The notes under the pieces were generated by a model, which was not told the DNA's origin, did no database searches, and saw nothing but the letters and a program-made list of their open reading frames with translations. The position numbers and the translations under genes were made by a program. Below are positions 1 to 8,754 of a stretch of 51,947 bases of DNA, in pieces (within the stretch, counting starts at the first letter, position 1; each line of letters begins with the position of its first letter). Source of the stretch: Paractinoplanes rishiriensis (GTDB taxonomy: Bacteria; Actinomycetota; Actinomycetes; Mycobacteriales; Micromonosporaceae); contig NZ_BOMV01000024.1 of NCBI RefSeq assembly GCF_016862375.1, forward strand, positions 1 through 51,947, in the 5' to 3' direction.

Positions 1-69
1 AACCGCGCGGTCCCACCGGACCAGCCCACCGGACTGGGCCCACCCAACCGACCCCACCCGGCCCGTCCC

Positions 70-105
70 ACCGAACCCACCGAACCCACCGAACCCACGG
101 AACCC
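70..105. repeat. 9-bp tandem repeat
   Basis: The 9-bp unit GAACCCACC occurs about four times in a row, the last copies imperfect. The region is non-coding as far as can be seen. Confidence 0.6.
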
Positions 106-280
106 GAGCAATGCCCGAGGCCCCCGCCTTCGTTTCGTTCCTGCTGCCACCCGCCGGTCCTGGAACGCGAGCCAAATGCGCATTGGCCCGTTTTGCCTAG
201 TTCGCGCCAGCCCAAAAGCAACCACCGGCGAGGACAGATCACCCAAATCGCCCTCCTGTCGCCGATCTTGTGGAGTAGCC

Positions 281-308
281 GTTCGTCAGTGACAGTTCGT
301 CAGTGACC
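281..308. repeat. 14-bp direct repeat in intergenic region
   Basis: GTTCGTCAGTGACA at 281-294 is followed directly by GTTCGTCAGTGACC at 295-308. This is a 13 of 14 match in immediate tandem, which could be a protein-binding site or simple duplication. Confidence 0.5.
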
Positions 309-568
309 CGAAAGACAAACTCCGCGCTGACCGCCATGACATTTCGGACATCCTAGTCAAAGACGACAGCACAAGACATAGTTAAGCCTGATATATCCGG
401 CTAAGCCGACCGGCCAACCGATCCGTGGGTGGGCGGAAAGAAGGGTGGCGGTCAGCTTCGCGTTCGGTGCGGCCAAGCTACGGCTCGGTCCGCCGGCATG
501 CCCGGGTGCCGACCACCTGGGCCTGCCCGCGCCCCGAAAGGTGGAGCCAACTCGCCGGGGACAGGCCC

Positions 569-667
569 AGCGCGGGAAAGCGCCAACCAGCGCGGGAAAG
601 CGCCAACCAGCGCGGGAAAGCGCCAACCAGTGCGGGAAAGCGCCACCCAGCGCGGAAAGCGCCAACC
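569..667. repeat. 20-bp tandem repeat, about five copies
   Basis: The unit AGCGCGGGAAAGCGCCAACC is repeated from 569. Three copies are identical, the fourth has two changes and the fifth is shortened by one base. Copies abut without spacers, so it is a minisatellite and not a CRISPR array. A 20-bp unit rotates the reading frame at each copy, which argues against coding use. Confidence 0.8.
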
Positions 668-835
668 CGACACGGGAGCGCCAACCCGCCCAAAACCGTC
701 ACCGCCGCGGTGTCGGGCCGCGGCTCCGGGGCCACTCCGGCGGCGTGAACCGGCCCGCCCGCACCTTCTCCGCCAGCAACCGCCGCCTCCTCGCCCGCGC
801 GTCGGTCTCGAGCCCGAACCGCTCCCCCGGCAACA

Positions 836-1636
836 TCACGCCACCGCCCGGTCGTCGGCCACGCCGGCCGGGGCCGCGCGGTGGATGCGGATGTGGCCGC
901 TGACCGTGCGCACCCGCAGTTCCAGCTCGACCGGGCCGTCCGCCGGCGGCACGTCGCCCTGCGCCGTCAGGTCGGTGGTGGACCGGCCCGACACTGTGTT
1001 CAGGTCCATCCACAGCGCCGACCCGGCCGCGACGCCGACCTGGACGTCGCCGGACACCGTGCGCACGCTCGCCTGGCCGCGCCGGAGCCGGCCTACCTCG
1101 ATGGTGCCGCTCGCCGAGCCGGCCCGCAGCGAACCACCGACCGCGTCGAGGCGGATCCGGCCGCTGGCGGTCTCCACGGTGACGTCACCCGTGACGTCAC
1201 CGGCGTGCAGCTCGCCCGAGGCGCTCTTGAGGTGCAGCGCGCCGCCGACCCGGCCGACCGTCAGATCGCCGCTGGCCGCGTCCAGGCGCACGTTGCCGGT
1301 GGCCTCCGCCAGGTTGACCGCGGCCGAGGCCACCCCGAGCTGGACGTCCGCGAACCGGCCCGCCAACCGCACGTCGGCCGAGGCGCTCTCGCCGGCGACG
1401 CTGCTGCCGGCCGGCACCCTCGCGACGATCCGCAGTCTCGGCGATCGGCGCCCGGCCGGTGCCCGGATCACCAGGCTGTCGCCCTCGAGCACCACCTGGG
1501 TCTGCGACGCGTCGCCGCCACCCGGCGCCGCCACCTCCACCTCGATGCCGTCCCGGTCCTCGGCGGTGATGTCCACCGACCCGCTCAGTGCCCGCAGCAC
1601 CACGGTCACCGGGGCCGCTCGCTCAAACTCGTACAT
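836..1636 (-). CDS. DUF4097-family beta-strand repeat protein
   Basis: A 266-residue protein of the DUF4097 type (putative adhesin-like beta-helix). It is made of many short strands ending in Ser-Gly turns, such as SASGEL, TASGRI and AASGDL, which would stack into a right-handed beta solenoid. No signal peptide is visible, so it is probably cytoplasmic despite the adhesin label of the family. The start is set by a strong AGGAGCAGGAG ribosome binding site. It lies 9 bp downstream of a ribbon-helix-helix protein gene and is almost certainly co-transcribed with it. Such pairs are common in actinomycetes, but the role of DUF4097 proteins is not established. Confidence 0.85.
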   Translation of the reverse strand: MYEFERAAPVTVVLRALSGSVDITAEDRDGIEVEVAAPGGGDASQTQVVLEGDSLVIRAPAGRRSPRLRIVARVPAGSSVAGESASADVRLAGRFADVQLGVASAAVNLAEATGNVRLDAASGDLTVGRVGGALHLKSASGELHAGDVTGDVTVETASGRIRLDAVGGSLRAGSASGTIEVGRLRRGQASVRTVSGDVQVGVAAGSALWMDLNTVSGRSTTDLTAQGDVPPADGPVELELRVRTVSGHIRIHRAAPAGVADDRAVA

Positions 1637-1645
1637 CTCCTGCTC

Positions 1646-2110
1646 CTAAGCTTGGAAAAAGCCACTGATCCGCCGACCCGGCCCGGACGCCCGGTGCGGC
1701 CCGGAGACCGCCGCGGTGACCGCCCGCACCAGCCACGCGTTGACCGAGATCCCCTCGGCCGCCGCCAACTGCTCGACGTGCGTCTTGAGCGCCTCCGGCA
1801 TCCGCAGCGTGAGCCGGGTCAGGTCGCCGCTGTCCGGCGGTGGCGCCGCCGGCGGCACGTGCGTGGCCTCCTGCTGCGTCACCACCAGATCGGCCTCGCG
1901 CCCCCGCAGCCGCACCTCGACGCTGGCGTCGGACAGCCGCGTGGTGATCTCGGCGGCGGCGTCGGACAGCGCCTCCAGCAGCGCCAGCCGCGCCGACGCC
2001 GCCAGCGAGTGCCCCAGCAGTTCGGCCGCCCGGGTGGTCTCCGGGCCACCCGGTGCAGCCGCCGCGGCGAGGTCGGCGCGGAGTGTTTCGAGGTACGGCG
2101 TCAGGTCCAT
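1646..2110 (-). CDS. Ribbon-helix-helix (HicB/Arc-like) DNA-binding protein
   Basis: A 154-residue protein. Residues about 100-140 (LTRLTLRMPEALKTHVEQLA and the following GISVNAWLVRAV) match the ribbon-helix-helix fold seen in Arc, CopG and HicB-type antitoxins, with the N-terminal strand followed by two helices. The Ala-rich N-terminal 80 residues probably form a helical oligomerisation region. It is the first gene of a minus-strand operon with the DUF4097 gene. Tandem TGACGTCA palindromes begin 9 bp upstream of its start codon, the arrangement expected for an autoregulating dimer-of-dimers. No HicA-like toxin is present nearby, so a toxin-antitoxin role is not supported. Confidence 0.75.
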   Translation of the reverse strand: MDLTPYLETLRADLAAAAAPGGPETTRAAELLGHSLAASARLALLEALSDAAAEITTRLSDASVEVRLRGREADLVVTQQEATHVPPAAPPPDSGDLTRLTLRMPEALKTHVEQLAAAEGISVNAWLVRAVTAAVSGPHRASGPGRRISGFFQA

Positions 2111-2118
2111 GTCACCAC

Positions 2119-2140
2119 TATGACGTCATAACTGACGTCA
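2119..2140. promoter_or_regulatory. Tandem TGACGTCA operator
   Basis: TGACGTCA occurs at 2121-2128 and 2133-2140, 12 bp centre to centre. The first copy extends to a 12-bp perfect palindrome, TATGACGTCATA (2119-2130). A further partial copy (CTATGACAT) lies at 2152-2160. The site sits between the ribbon-helix-helix gene and the divergent ABC transporter genes, so that protein is the obvious candidate to bind it. Binding is inferred. Confidence 0.65.
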
Positions 2141-2371
2141 TGCAAGTGCCACTATGACATCTCAGGGACGCCCCTGAGTCCGGGTTGGGGTGCTCCCCGT
2201 ACCCGAATCTCCTTGCGCCCTCCCCCGCTGGACGGACGATTCGGCGCCGGACCGCCGAAACACTGAGTCAGCCGGCCGGGCAGGTCTGCCCGGCCGGACC
2301 AACGGCGGACGGACGGGCCGGCCTGACGGGGGCGGCGCCGCACGTGCATGAGGGGCGAAGGGGCACGACGG

Positions 2372-3124
2372 ATGGATGGGACAAGGGCGCTGGAACCGGT
2401 GGCGGCACGCGCCGACGAGGTGTGGAAGGTGTACGGGACCGCGGAGGCGCGGGTGGTCGCCCTGCGCGGCGTGAGCGCCAACTTCGCCCGCGGGAAGTTC
2501 ACCGCGATCATGGGGCCGTCCGGCAGCGGCAAATCGACGTTGATGCACTGCCTCGCGGGGCTCGACACGGTCAGCCGCGGCACCGTGCACATCGGCGGCA
2601 CCCAGGTGACCGGGCTCGGCGACAAGGCGCTCACCCGCCTGCGCCGGGACCGGGTGGGCTTCATCTTCCAGCAGTTCAATCTGCTGCCGACGCTGACCGC
2701 GGCGGAGAACATCCGGCTGCCGCTGGACATCGCCGGCAAGAAGCCCGACCCGCAGTGGTGGGACACGGTCATCGGCACCGTGAACCTCCAGGACCGGCTC
2801 GACCACCGCCCGAGCCAGCTGTCCGGCGGCCAGCAGCAGCGGGTGGCGTGCGCGCGGGCGCTGATGAGCCGGCCCGACGTGATCTTCGCGGACGAGCCGA
2901 CCGGCAACCTGGACTCGAAGTCCGGCGCCGAGGTGCTGTCGTTCCTGCGGTCCAGCGTGCGCGAGCACGGCCAGACCATCGTGATGGTGACCCACGACCC
3001 GGTCGCGGCCAGCTACACCGACCGGGTCGTCTTCCTGGCCGACGGCGAGATCGTGCAGGAACTCGACCGGCCCACCCCGGAGTCCGTGCTGGAGGCCATG
3101 AAGCACGGGGAGGTGCTGGTCTGA
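2372..3124 (+). CDS. ABC transporter ATP-binding protein (MacB/LolD-like)
   Basis: ATPase subunit of a MacB/LolD-type transporter. From this start (250 residues) the Walker A GPSGSGKST is at about 48-56, the LSGGQ signature at 150-154, and the Walker B with VIFADEPTGNLDS at about 170-182. The GNLDS ending is typical of this subfamily. The start at 2372 is preferred because GAAGGGG lies about 8 bases upstream; an in-frame ATG at 2348 with a weak binding site would add eight residues. Its stop overlaps the permease start (TGATG), so the two are translationally coupled and form one exporter. Confidence 0.92.
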   Translation: MDGTRALEPVAARADEVWKVYGTAEARVVALRGVSANFARGKFTAIMGPSGSGKSTLMHCLAGLDTVSRGTVHIGGTQVTGLGDKALTRLRRDRVGFIFQQFNLLPTLTAAENIRLPLDIAGKKPDPQWWDTVIGTVNLQDRLDHRPSQLSGGQQQRVACARALMSRPDVIFADEPTGNLDSKSGAEVLSFLRSSVREHGQTIVMVTHDPVAASYTDRVVFLADGEIVQELDRPTPESVLEAMKHGEVLV

Positions 3125-5652
3125 TGCTGCGCGCGACGCTGAAGAGCCTGCTCGGCCGCAAGCTGCGGCTGGTGCTCTCCGGTCTGGCCGTGGTGCTCGG
3201 GGTGATGTTCGTGGCCGGCGCCTTCGTGCTGACCGACACCCTGGGCCGCTCGTTCGACCAGGTCTTCGCGCTGGGCTACTCGCAGACCGATGTCGGCGTG
3301 ACGGCCAAGCCCAAGATCGCCGTGTCCGAGATGGAGGGCGAGCAGGTCGACGCCACGCTGCCGGCGAGCGTGGTCGACGACGTCCGGCAGATCCCCGGGG
3401 TGCGGACCGCGACCGGCATGGTCGGTGCCGACGGCGCCCGGGTGATCGGGTCGGACGGCAAGGTGCTGCAGAGCTTCGGCCCGCCCCGGCTGGGCGTGAA
3501 CTGGGTCGGCACCGACGATCTCACCCGGCTGCGCGAGGGCCGGGGGCCCGAGAAGGACACCGAGATCGCGGTGAATGCCGAGGTCGCCAAGGCCGCCGGG
3601 CTCAAGGTCGGCGACCAGGTGGGCGTGCTCACTCTGGAGCCCAAGAAGACGTTCACGCTGGTCGGCATCTGGGGCTACAACAGCGACAAGGACAGTCTCA
3701 GCGGGGTGCAGGAGGTCGCGTTCACCGACGCCGCGGCGCAGCGCCTGATGCTCGGCGAGACCGGCGTCTACAACATGGTCAGCGTGCGGACCGCCGACGG
3801 GGCGGATCCCGCGGAGGTACGCGACCGGATCGCGGCCGCCCTGGGCAGCGCCTACGAGGTAAAGACCGGCGAGCAGCTGGCGGCCGACGACGCCGCCGAG
3901 CTCAAGGAGTTCCTCGGATTCTTCAACCAGGTGCTGCTCGGCTTCGCGGCCGTCGCCCTGTTCGTCGGCATCTTCCTCATCCTCAACACCTTCTCGATCA
4001 TCGTGGCCCAGCGGACGCGCGAGCTGGCCCTGATGCGGGCCCTCGGCGCGAGCCGCCGCCAGATGATCGGCTCGGTGCTGCTGGAGGCCGTGGTGATCGG
4101 CCTGCTCGCGGCGGCGATCGGCCTCGCGGCCGGGGTCGGCGTGGGCGCGGGCCTCGGCTACCTGTTCAGCGCGATGGGCGGCGGCATCGACCTGGCCCCG
4201 GTCGGGGTGCCGATGGCCGCGGTGCTCAGCTCGCTGATCGTCGGCGTGGTGGTGACCGTGGTGGCGGCCGTGCTGCCCGCGCTGCGGGCCTCGCGGATCG
4301 CCCCGGTCGCGGCCATGCAGGACGTAGCGACCCCGGACCGTCCGCTCACCAAGGTCAGCGTGGCCGGTGCGCTCGTCGGTGCGGCCGGCGCCACGACGCT
4401 CGGCATCGGCCTCTACGCGACCAGCTCGCTCTGGCTGATCCTGACCGGCGTACTGGTGAGCTTCATCGGCGTGGCGCTGCTGACGCCGCTGATCTCGCGA
4501 CCGGTCGTGGCCCTGCTCGGTCGCATCTTCTCCTGGTCGGTGCCGGGCCGGCTGGGCCGGCTCAACTCGGGCCGCAACCCCCGGCGTACGGCCATCACGG
4601 CGGCCGCCCTCATGGTCGGCATCGCGCTGGTCACCGGCGTCACCGTGGTGATGAACTCGGCCAAGACGAGCCTCGCCGCGCAGGCCGAGGACACCATCAA
4701 GGCCCAGATCGTGATCGGCGGCGAGCAGGGCGGCCCGCGGGCACCCACCTTCGACCCGGAGGTGCTGGCCAAGGCCCGCCAGGTCGACGGCGTGCAGGCG
4801 GTCGGCGGGGTGTGGAACGACCAGGCGCTCATCGACGGCCGGCTCACATACGTGAACGCGACCGACGACCTGGCCCAGCTGGCCGCCGCATATGGCAGCC
4901 CCGCGCTGCCCACGCTGCGACCGGACCAGATCGCGCTCAGCACCCAGCAGGCCACCGAGCACAACTGGACCATCGGCAGCGTGCTGACCGTCCAGACCGC
5001 GCGCGGTGACCCCACGAAGCTGACCGTAGCGGCCACCTACGACGAAAACGCGATGCCCGGCAGCTACCTGCTCCCGGCGGCGCTGACCAAGGACTTCGGC
5101 CTGACCCAGCCGATCTTCGGCTTCGTCCGGCTGGCCGACGGGGTGACCGTCGAGCAGGCACTACCGGCCGTCAAGCAGCTGGTCGCGGACAGCCCCGAGG
5201 TCACCGCCACCGACCGCACCACGTTCGTCCAGCAGCAGGTCGCCGACTTCGACACGGTGATCACCATGGTGCAGGTGCTGCTGGCGCTGGCCATCCTCAT
5301 CGCGGTGCTGGGCGTGGTCAACACGCTGGCCCTGTCGGTGCTGGAGCGCACCCGGGAGCTGGGCCTGCTGCGGGCGGTCGGGCTGAGCCGCGGCCAGACC
5401 ATGCGGATGGTGACCGTCGAGGCCGTGGTCATCTCGGTCTTCGGGGCCCTGCTGGGGGTCACCGTCGGCGCCGGCCTGGGCGCCGCCGTGGTCCGCGCGC
5501 TGGACGGCGAGGGCATCACCCAGCTGGTCCTGCCCTGGGGCGGGATGGGCCTCTACCTCGGCCTGGCCGCCCTGGTCGGCGTCCTGGCCGCAGTCCTACC
5601 GTCGATCAAGGCGGCCCGGCTCAATGTTCTGGCTGCAATAGCTCATGACTGA
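3124..5652 (+). CDS. FtsX-like ABC transporter permease
   Basis: An 842-residue permease with the duplicated actinobacterial layout: an N-terminal membrane segment (about 17-37), an extracytoplasmic MacB-like domain, an FtsX block of three helices (from about 265), a second extracytoplasmic domain, and a second FtsX block (from about 715). Both FtsX blocks carry the diagnostic RTRELALMRALGASR / RTRELGLLRAVGLSR motif after the first helix. The partner ATPase is encoded just upstream with overlapping stop and start. Substrate cannot be told from sequence; relatives export lipids, peptides or antibiotics. Its last 32 bases overlap the convergent HAD gene. Confidence 0.92.
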   Translation: MLRATLKSLLGRKLRLVLSGLAVVLGVMFVAGAFVLTDTLGRSFDQVFALGYSQTDVGVTAKPKIAVSEMEGEQVDATLPASVVDDVRQIPGVRTATGMVGADGARVIGSDGKVLQSFGPPRLGVNWVGTDDLTRLREGRGPEKDTEIAVNAEVAKAAGLKVGDQVGVLTLEPKKTFTLVGIWGYNSDKDSLSGVQEVAFTDAAAQRLMLGETGVYNMVSVRTADGADPAEVRDRIAAALGSAYEVKTGEQLAADDAAELKEFLGFFNQVLLGFAAVALFVGIFLILNTFSIIVAQRTRELALMRALGASRRQMIGSVLLEAVVIGLLAAAIGLAAGVGVGAGLGYLFSAMGGGIDLAPVGVPMAAVLSSLIVGVVVTVVAAVLPALRASRIAPVAAMQDVATPDRPLTKVSVAGALVGAAGATTLGIGLYATSSLWLILTGVLVSFIGVALLTPLISRPVVALLGRIFSWSVPGRLGRLNSGRNPRRTAITAAALMVGIALVTGVTVVMNSAKTSLAAQAEDTIKAQIVIGGEQGGPRAPTFDPEVLAKARQVDGVQAVGGVWNDQALIDGRLTYVNATDDLAQLAAAYGSPALPTLRPDQIALSTQQATEHNWTIGSVLTVQTARGDPTKLTVAATYDENAMPGSYLLPAALTKDFGLTQPIFGFVRLADGVTVEQALPAVKQLVADSPEVTATDRTTFVQQQVADFDTVITMVQVLLALAILIAVLGVVNTLALSVLERTRELGLLRAVGLSRGQTMRMVTVEAVVISVFGALLGVTVGAGLGAAVVRALDGEGITQLVLPWGGMGLYLGLAALVGVLAAVLPSIKAARLNVLAAIAHD

Positions 5653-6307
5653 TCAGTAGCGACGTCAGGTAGGCGGGGTCCACACCCACCAGCGAGGTGC
5701 GGAGGTGGACCCCGTCGGTCGCCGGCAGCTCCAACTCGGCCGGCACCGCCAGCACCACCGCACCGGAGGCGAGCGCGCTGGCCACCCCGGTGGGCGAGTC
5801 CTCGACCGCGATGCACTCGGTGATCGGCACCCCGAGCAGGGCCGCCGCGGTGCGGTAGGGCTCCGGGTCGGGCTTGGGCATGGTCACCTCGTCACCGCAG
5901 ACCACCACGTCGAAGTTTTCCCGCCCGAGCGTGTCGAGCGCCGCCTCGACGAGCAGCCGCCCGGTCGAGGTGACCAGGGCGGTCGGCATCCCGGCCAGCT
6001 TGACCGCGCGCAGCAACTCGGCCGCGCCCGGCCGCCACACCAGCCCTTCCCGGAAGAGCTCGAAGACCCGCGAGGTCAGCCACTTGACGTCGGGCTCCTC
6101 GGGCCGGTCGGGCTGGCCGAGATCCTCGCGCAGGATCCGCATGCTGTTGGCCATGCTGTTGCCGACCATCGCGTGCCGGGCGCCCTGGGACAGCTCGCCC
6201 CCGGCCCGGACCGCAAGTTCGTACAGCGCGATGTCCCATACTTTTTCGCTGTCGACCAGGGTGCCGTCCATGTCGAAGAGCACCGCGGCCGGTCGTTGAG
6301 AGTTCAT
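5621..6307 (-). CDS. HAD-superfamily phosphatase (beta-phosphoglucomutase-like)
   Basis: A 228-residue HAD hydrolase. The nucleophile motif FDMDGTLVDS is at residues 11-20 (D12 nucleophile, D14 acid/base), motif II is the Thr-Ser pair in LVTSTGR, motif III the Lys in MPKPDPEPY, and motif IV the acidic pair in AVEDSPTGVAS. A helical cap between motifs I and II places it with the PGMB/phosphoglycolate phosphatase subgroup. The start at 6307 is chosen because GGGAG lies just upstream; an open frame continues 24 codons further but reads as non-coding. It converges on and overlaps the permease by 32 bp. The substrate is unknown. Confidence 0.88.
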   Translation of the reverse strand: MNSQRPAAVLFDMDGTLVDSEKVWDIALYELAVRAGGELSQGARHAMVGNSMANSMRILREDLGQPDRPEEPDVKWLTSRVFELFREGLVWRPGAAELLRAVKLAGMPTALVTSTGRLLVEAALDTLGRENFDVVVCGDEVTMPKPDPEPYRTAAALLGVPITECIAVEDSPTGVASALASGAVVLAVPAELELPATDGVHLRTSLVGVDPAYLTSLLISHELLQPEH

Positions 6308-6399
6308 CGCTCCCGATTCTCCCCGCCCCACCCGCCGATCGGGGCACAGAATCAACGATCGTCCTGTCAGCTGCATCACGGCAGCAGTAGCTTCCGCTC

Positions 6400-7200
6400 A
6401 TGGAGCTGCACGCCGAGGACGTGACCCCCGAGACCGCCCGCCCCGTCCGCAGCCCCCTGCTGCTGCAACGCTGGGCGGATCTGGCTTTCCTGCACTGGCC
6501 GGTGGCCCCCGAGGTGGTCGCCCCGCTGCTTCCAGCCGGCACCAGACCCGACACGCTCGACGGCGTCACCTACGTGGGCCTGATCGGCTTCCGGATGGAG
6601 GGCTTCGGCTTTCTGGGCGGTCCCGGCGTCCCCTATCTGGGCACGTTCTGCGAGACCAACGTGCGCCTGTACAGCGTGGACCCCCAGGGCCGCCGAGCCG
6701 TGGTCTTCCGCTCACTGGAAGCCGAACGTCTGATCCCCGTGCTGGTGGCCCGCGTCTCGCTGCGCCTGCCCTACATGTGGTCCCGCATGCGCCTGGCCCG
6801 CCACGGCGACGTCCGCACCTACTCGTCGCGCCGCCGCTGGCCCGCTCCCCGAGGCGCGCGGAACGCGATGTCGATCCGGATCGGCGCCCCCATCACCGAG
6901 CCGACCCCGCTGGACCACTTCCTGACCGCCCGCTGGGGCCTGCACACCCGAGCCTGGGGCGCCACCCGCCATCTGGCCAACGAGCATCCCCGCTGGCCCC
7001 TGCACCGGGCCACCCTGTTGTCGCTGGACGATTCCCTGGTCAGCGCGGCCGGTCTGCCCGCACCCGCCGGGCCCCCGAGCAGCGTCCTGTACTCGCCCGG
7101 CGTCCCGGTGATATTCGGAAGACCCAAAATTCATAAGGTACGCGCGACCCCGGCGCCAACCGCACAAACGCCCGAACCCGATCGAGCGACCGGGCCGTAG
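6400..7200 (+). CDS. DUF2071 (YqjF-like) protein
   Basis: A 266-residue protein of the YqjF/DUF2071 family. Typical features are the N-terminal LLQRWADLAFLHWPVAPEVV, the following GVTYVGLIGFRMEG, and the FCETNVRLYSVDPQGRRAVVF region. The family has an acetoacetate-decarboxylase-like fold, but no enzymatic activity is established. It is divergent from the HAD gene with 92 bp between starts. The last 25 residues are Pro/Thr-rich and probably disordered. Confidence 0.85.
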   Translation: MELHAEDVTPETARPVRSPLLLQRWADLAFLHWPVAPEVVAPLLPAGTRPDTLDGVTYVGLIGFRMEGFGFLGGPGVPYLGTFCETNVRLYSVDPQGRRAVVFRSLEAERLIPVLVARVSLRLPYMWSRMRLARHGDVRTYSSRRRWPAPRGARNAMSIRIGAPITEPTPLDHFLTARWGLHTRAWGATRHLANEHPRWPLHRATLLSLDDSLVSAAGLPAPAGPPSSVLYSPGVPVIFGRPKIHKVRATPAPTAQTPEPDRATGP

Positions 7201-7293
7201 CCACCCCGGGCCATACCGGCCACCGGCCCGGCGGGTGGTCACCGAGGCGGCCGTGGCCCGGAACCGGGCCACGGCCGCTGGTGCGCACTACCG

Positions 7294-8754
7294 TCAGACG
7301 CTGATCCGGCCGGCGCCGGCTCCGCCCGACACGATGGACTTCACGTTGCACGCGGTGTCCAGCGCGTACGAGTACGGGATGCTGGCCACGCTCCCGCCCT
7401 GCTGGCCCGAGCCCGAGCCCACATGGCAGTTGTTGCGCGCGACCAGGGTGCCCGGCCCCGAGTCGCCCTCACCCAGGTGGAACGGGTCGTCGGTGTTCTC
7501 GAAGTAGTTGCCTTCGACCAGCACGCCCGCGCCCTCGGTGGACGCGACGCCGTACCCGCCGACGTTGCTGTACAGGTTGTTGTAGACGTGCACCGGGTTG
7601 CCGAAGCGGACCCGGGGGTGCCGCTGGTTCGAGCCGTCGAACCAGTTGTGGTGGTACGTGACCCGCAGGTGGCCACGGTCCTGGCTGCCGTTGTCGTCGC
7701 TGTGGCCCAGGAGCATCGACTTGTCGTGGCCGAACACCCGGTTCCAGGAGATCGTCACGAAGTCGGAGCCGCGCTTGACGTCGACCGCACCGTCGTAGCC
7801 GTTGGTGAAGCTGTTGTGGTCGATCCAGATGTTGGTCGCCGACTCCTGCACGTTGATCGCGTCATCGTCCCAGTTGCGGAACGTCAGGTTGCGGATGATG
7901 ACGTTGCGATCGCCGTTGATGTTGAAGCCGCAGCCGGAGATCGTCGCGCCGGCGTTGCCGAGGACGGTCTTGTTGGACCGCACCCGCAGCATGCCGGAGC
8001 AGGAGATCGTGCCGGACACCCGGATCACCGCGGCGTTCGTCGAGCCGAGCGCCGAGGTCAGCGCGGACGCGCTGGTCACGGTCGTGGCCGCGGCGCTGCC
8101 GCCACCGGTGGTGCCACCGTTCTGCGTCGCCCATCCGGCCAGTCCACCGGACGAGGGAGGCGGGTTGGTAGGCGGGTTGGTGGTGCCACCGCCGACACGG
8201 ATCAGTTGCCACTGCTGGTTGAAGCCGTCCAGGTCGCCGAACTGCGAGACGATGCCGCCGTCGGCGGTGGACCACTCCCACAGGTCCAGTGCCTTACCGC
8301 TGTGCCGGCTGATGAACCGGACGTAGCCGTCGGCCGAGTCCCGCAGCGCGAAGTGCTGCTTGTTGTCGCTGCTGGCCGTGGCCTGGACGACCTGGGCCCC
8401 GTCGGTCGCGTTGGGCACCGCGACGACCTTGCCGCTGTGCCGGTTGCGCAGCTGGTAGTAGCCGCTGCCGACACTGACGAACTGGAACTGCTGGTTGGTG
8501 GCATCGGTACGGGTGAACTGGCGGATCTGACCGCCGTCGGCCGTGGACCACTCCCACAGGTCCATGGCCTTGCCGCTGTGCCGGTTGACGAACACATACT
8601 GGGCCGACGTGTCGACGGTGGCCGCCTGGGAACTGGTGGCCAGCACCGCCAGCGTGGCGGGAATGGCGACCACGAGGGCCGCCGCCGGAGCCAGCCGGCG
8701 CAGCACCCGGTGCCGCGTCAGCCGGTTGAGGAATGTGGAACGATCGGTGGACAT
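7294..8754 (-). CDS. Secreted pectate lyase (PL1) with ricin-type carbohydrate-binding domain
   Basis: A 486-residue secreted enzyme expected to cleave polygalacturonate by beta-elimination. An Arg-rich N-terminus and hydrophobic core (LAPAAALVVAIPATLAVLA) ending at SQAA form a signal peptide. Residues about 47-190 are a ricin-B-like (RICIN/CBM13-type) lectin with repeated NRHSGK and DLWEWSTADGG elements. A Pro-rich linker (NPPTNPPPSSGG) follows, then a right-handed beta-helix lyase. The lyase keeps the WIDH motif (NIWIDHNSF) and the catalytic-Arg motif QRHPRVRFG. A clear AAGGAG precedes the ATG. It is monocistronic, with a long AT-richer upstream region carrying an inverted repeat at 8987-9008. 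Confidence 0.93.
   Translation of the reverse strand: MSTDRSTFLNRLTRHRVLRRLAPAAALVVAIPATLAVLATSSQAATVDTSAQYVFVNRHSGKAMDLWEWSTADGGQIRQFTRTDATNQQFQFVSVGSGYYQLRNRHSGKVVAVPNATDGAQVVQATASSDNKQHFALRDSADGYVRFISRHSGKALDLWEWSTADGGIVSQFGDLDGFNQQWQLIRVGGGTTNPPTNPPPSSGGLAGWATQNGGTTGGGSAAATTVTSASALTSALGSTNAAVIRVSGTISCSGMLRVRSNKTVLGNAGATISGCGFNINGDRNVIIRNLTFRNWDDDAINVQESATNIWIDHNSFTNGYDGAVDVKRGSDFVTISWNRVFGHDKSMLLGHSDDNGSQDRGHLRVTYHHNWFDGSNQRHPRVRFGNPVHVYNNLYSNVGGYGVASTEGAGVLVEGNYFENTDDPFHLGEGDSGPGTLVARNNCHVGSGSGQQGGSVASIPYSYALDTACNVKSIVSGGAGAGRISV

Larger units (their letters stand above)
1..835. other. Gene-poor region with short repeats
   Basis: No frame here has both a plausible ribosome binding site and a protein-like composition. 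The open frames are low-complexity and most run through the 20-bp tandem repeat at 569-667 in several frames at once. The stretch from about 160 to 420 is less GC-rich than the surroundings and could hold a promoter or degraded sequence. The first 110 bases are proline-codon-like repeats that could be the tail of a gene outside the window, but no frame could be confirmed. Confidence 0.6.

Noticed and set aside
569..667. CRISPR-like repeat array
   Set aside because: The 20-bp copies abut directly with no spacers, and no cas genes are present.
1646..2110. Toxin-antitoxin locus with a HicB-type antitoxin
   Set aside because: The partner gene is a 266-aa DUF4097 protein, not a small HicA-like toxin; the ribbon-helix-helix domain alone does not establish a toxin-antitoxin pair.
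3013..4962. 649-codon minus-strand open frame opposite the ABC permease
   Set aside because: His/Arg/Asp-rich composition typical of shadows of GC-rich genes; the permease frame has clear FtsX motifs.
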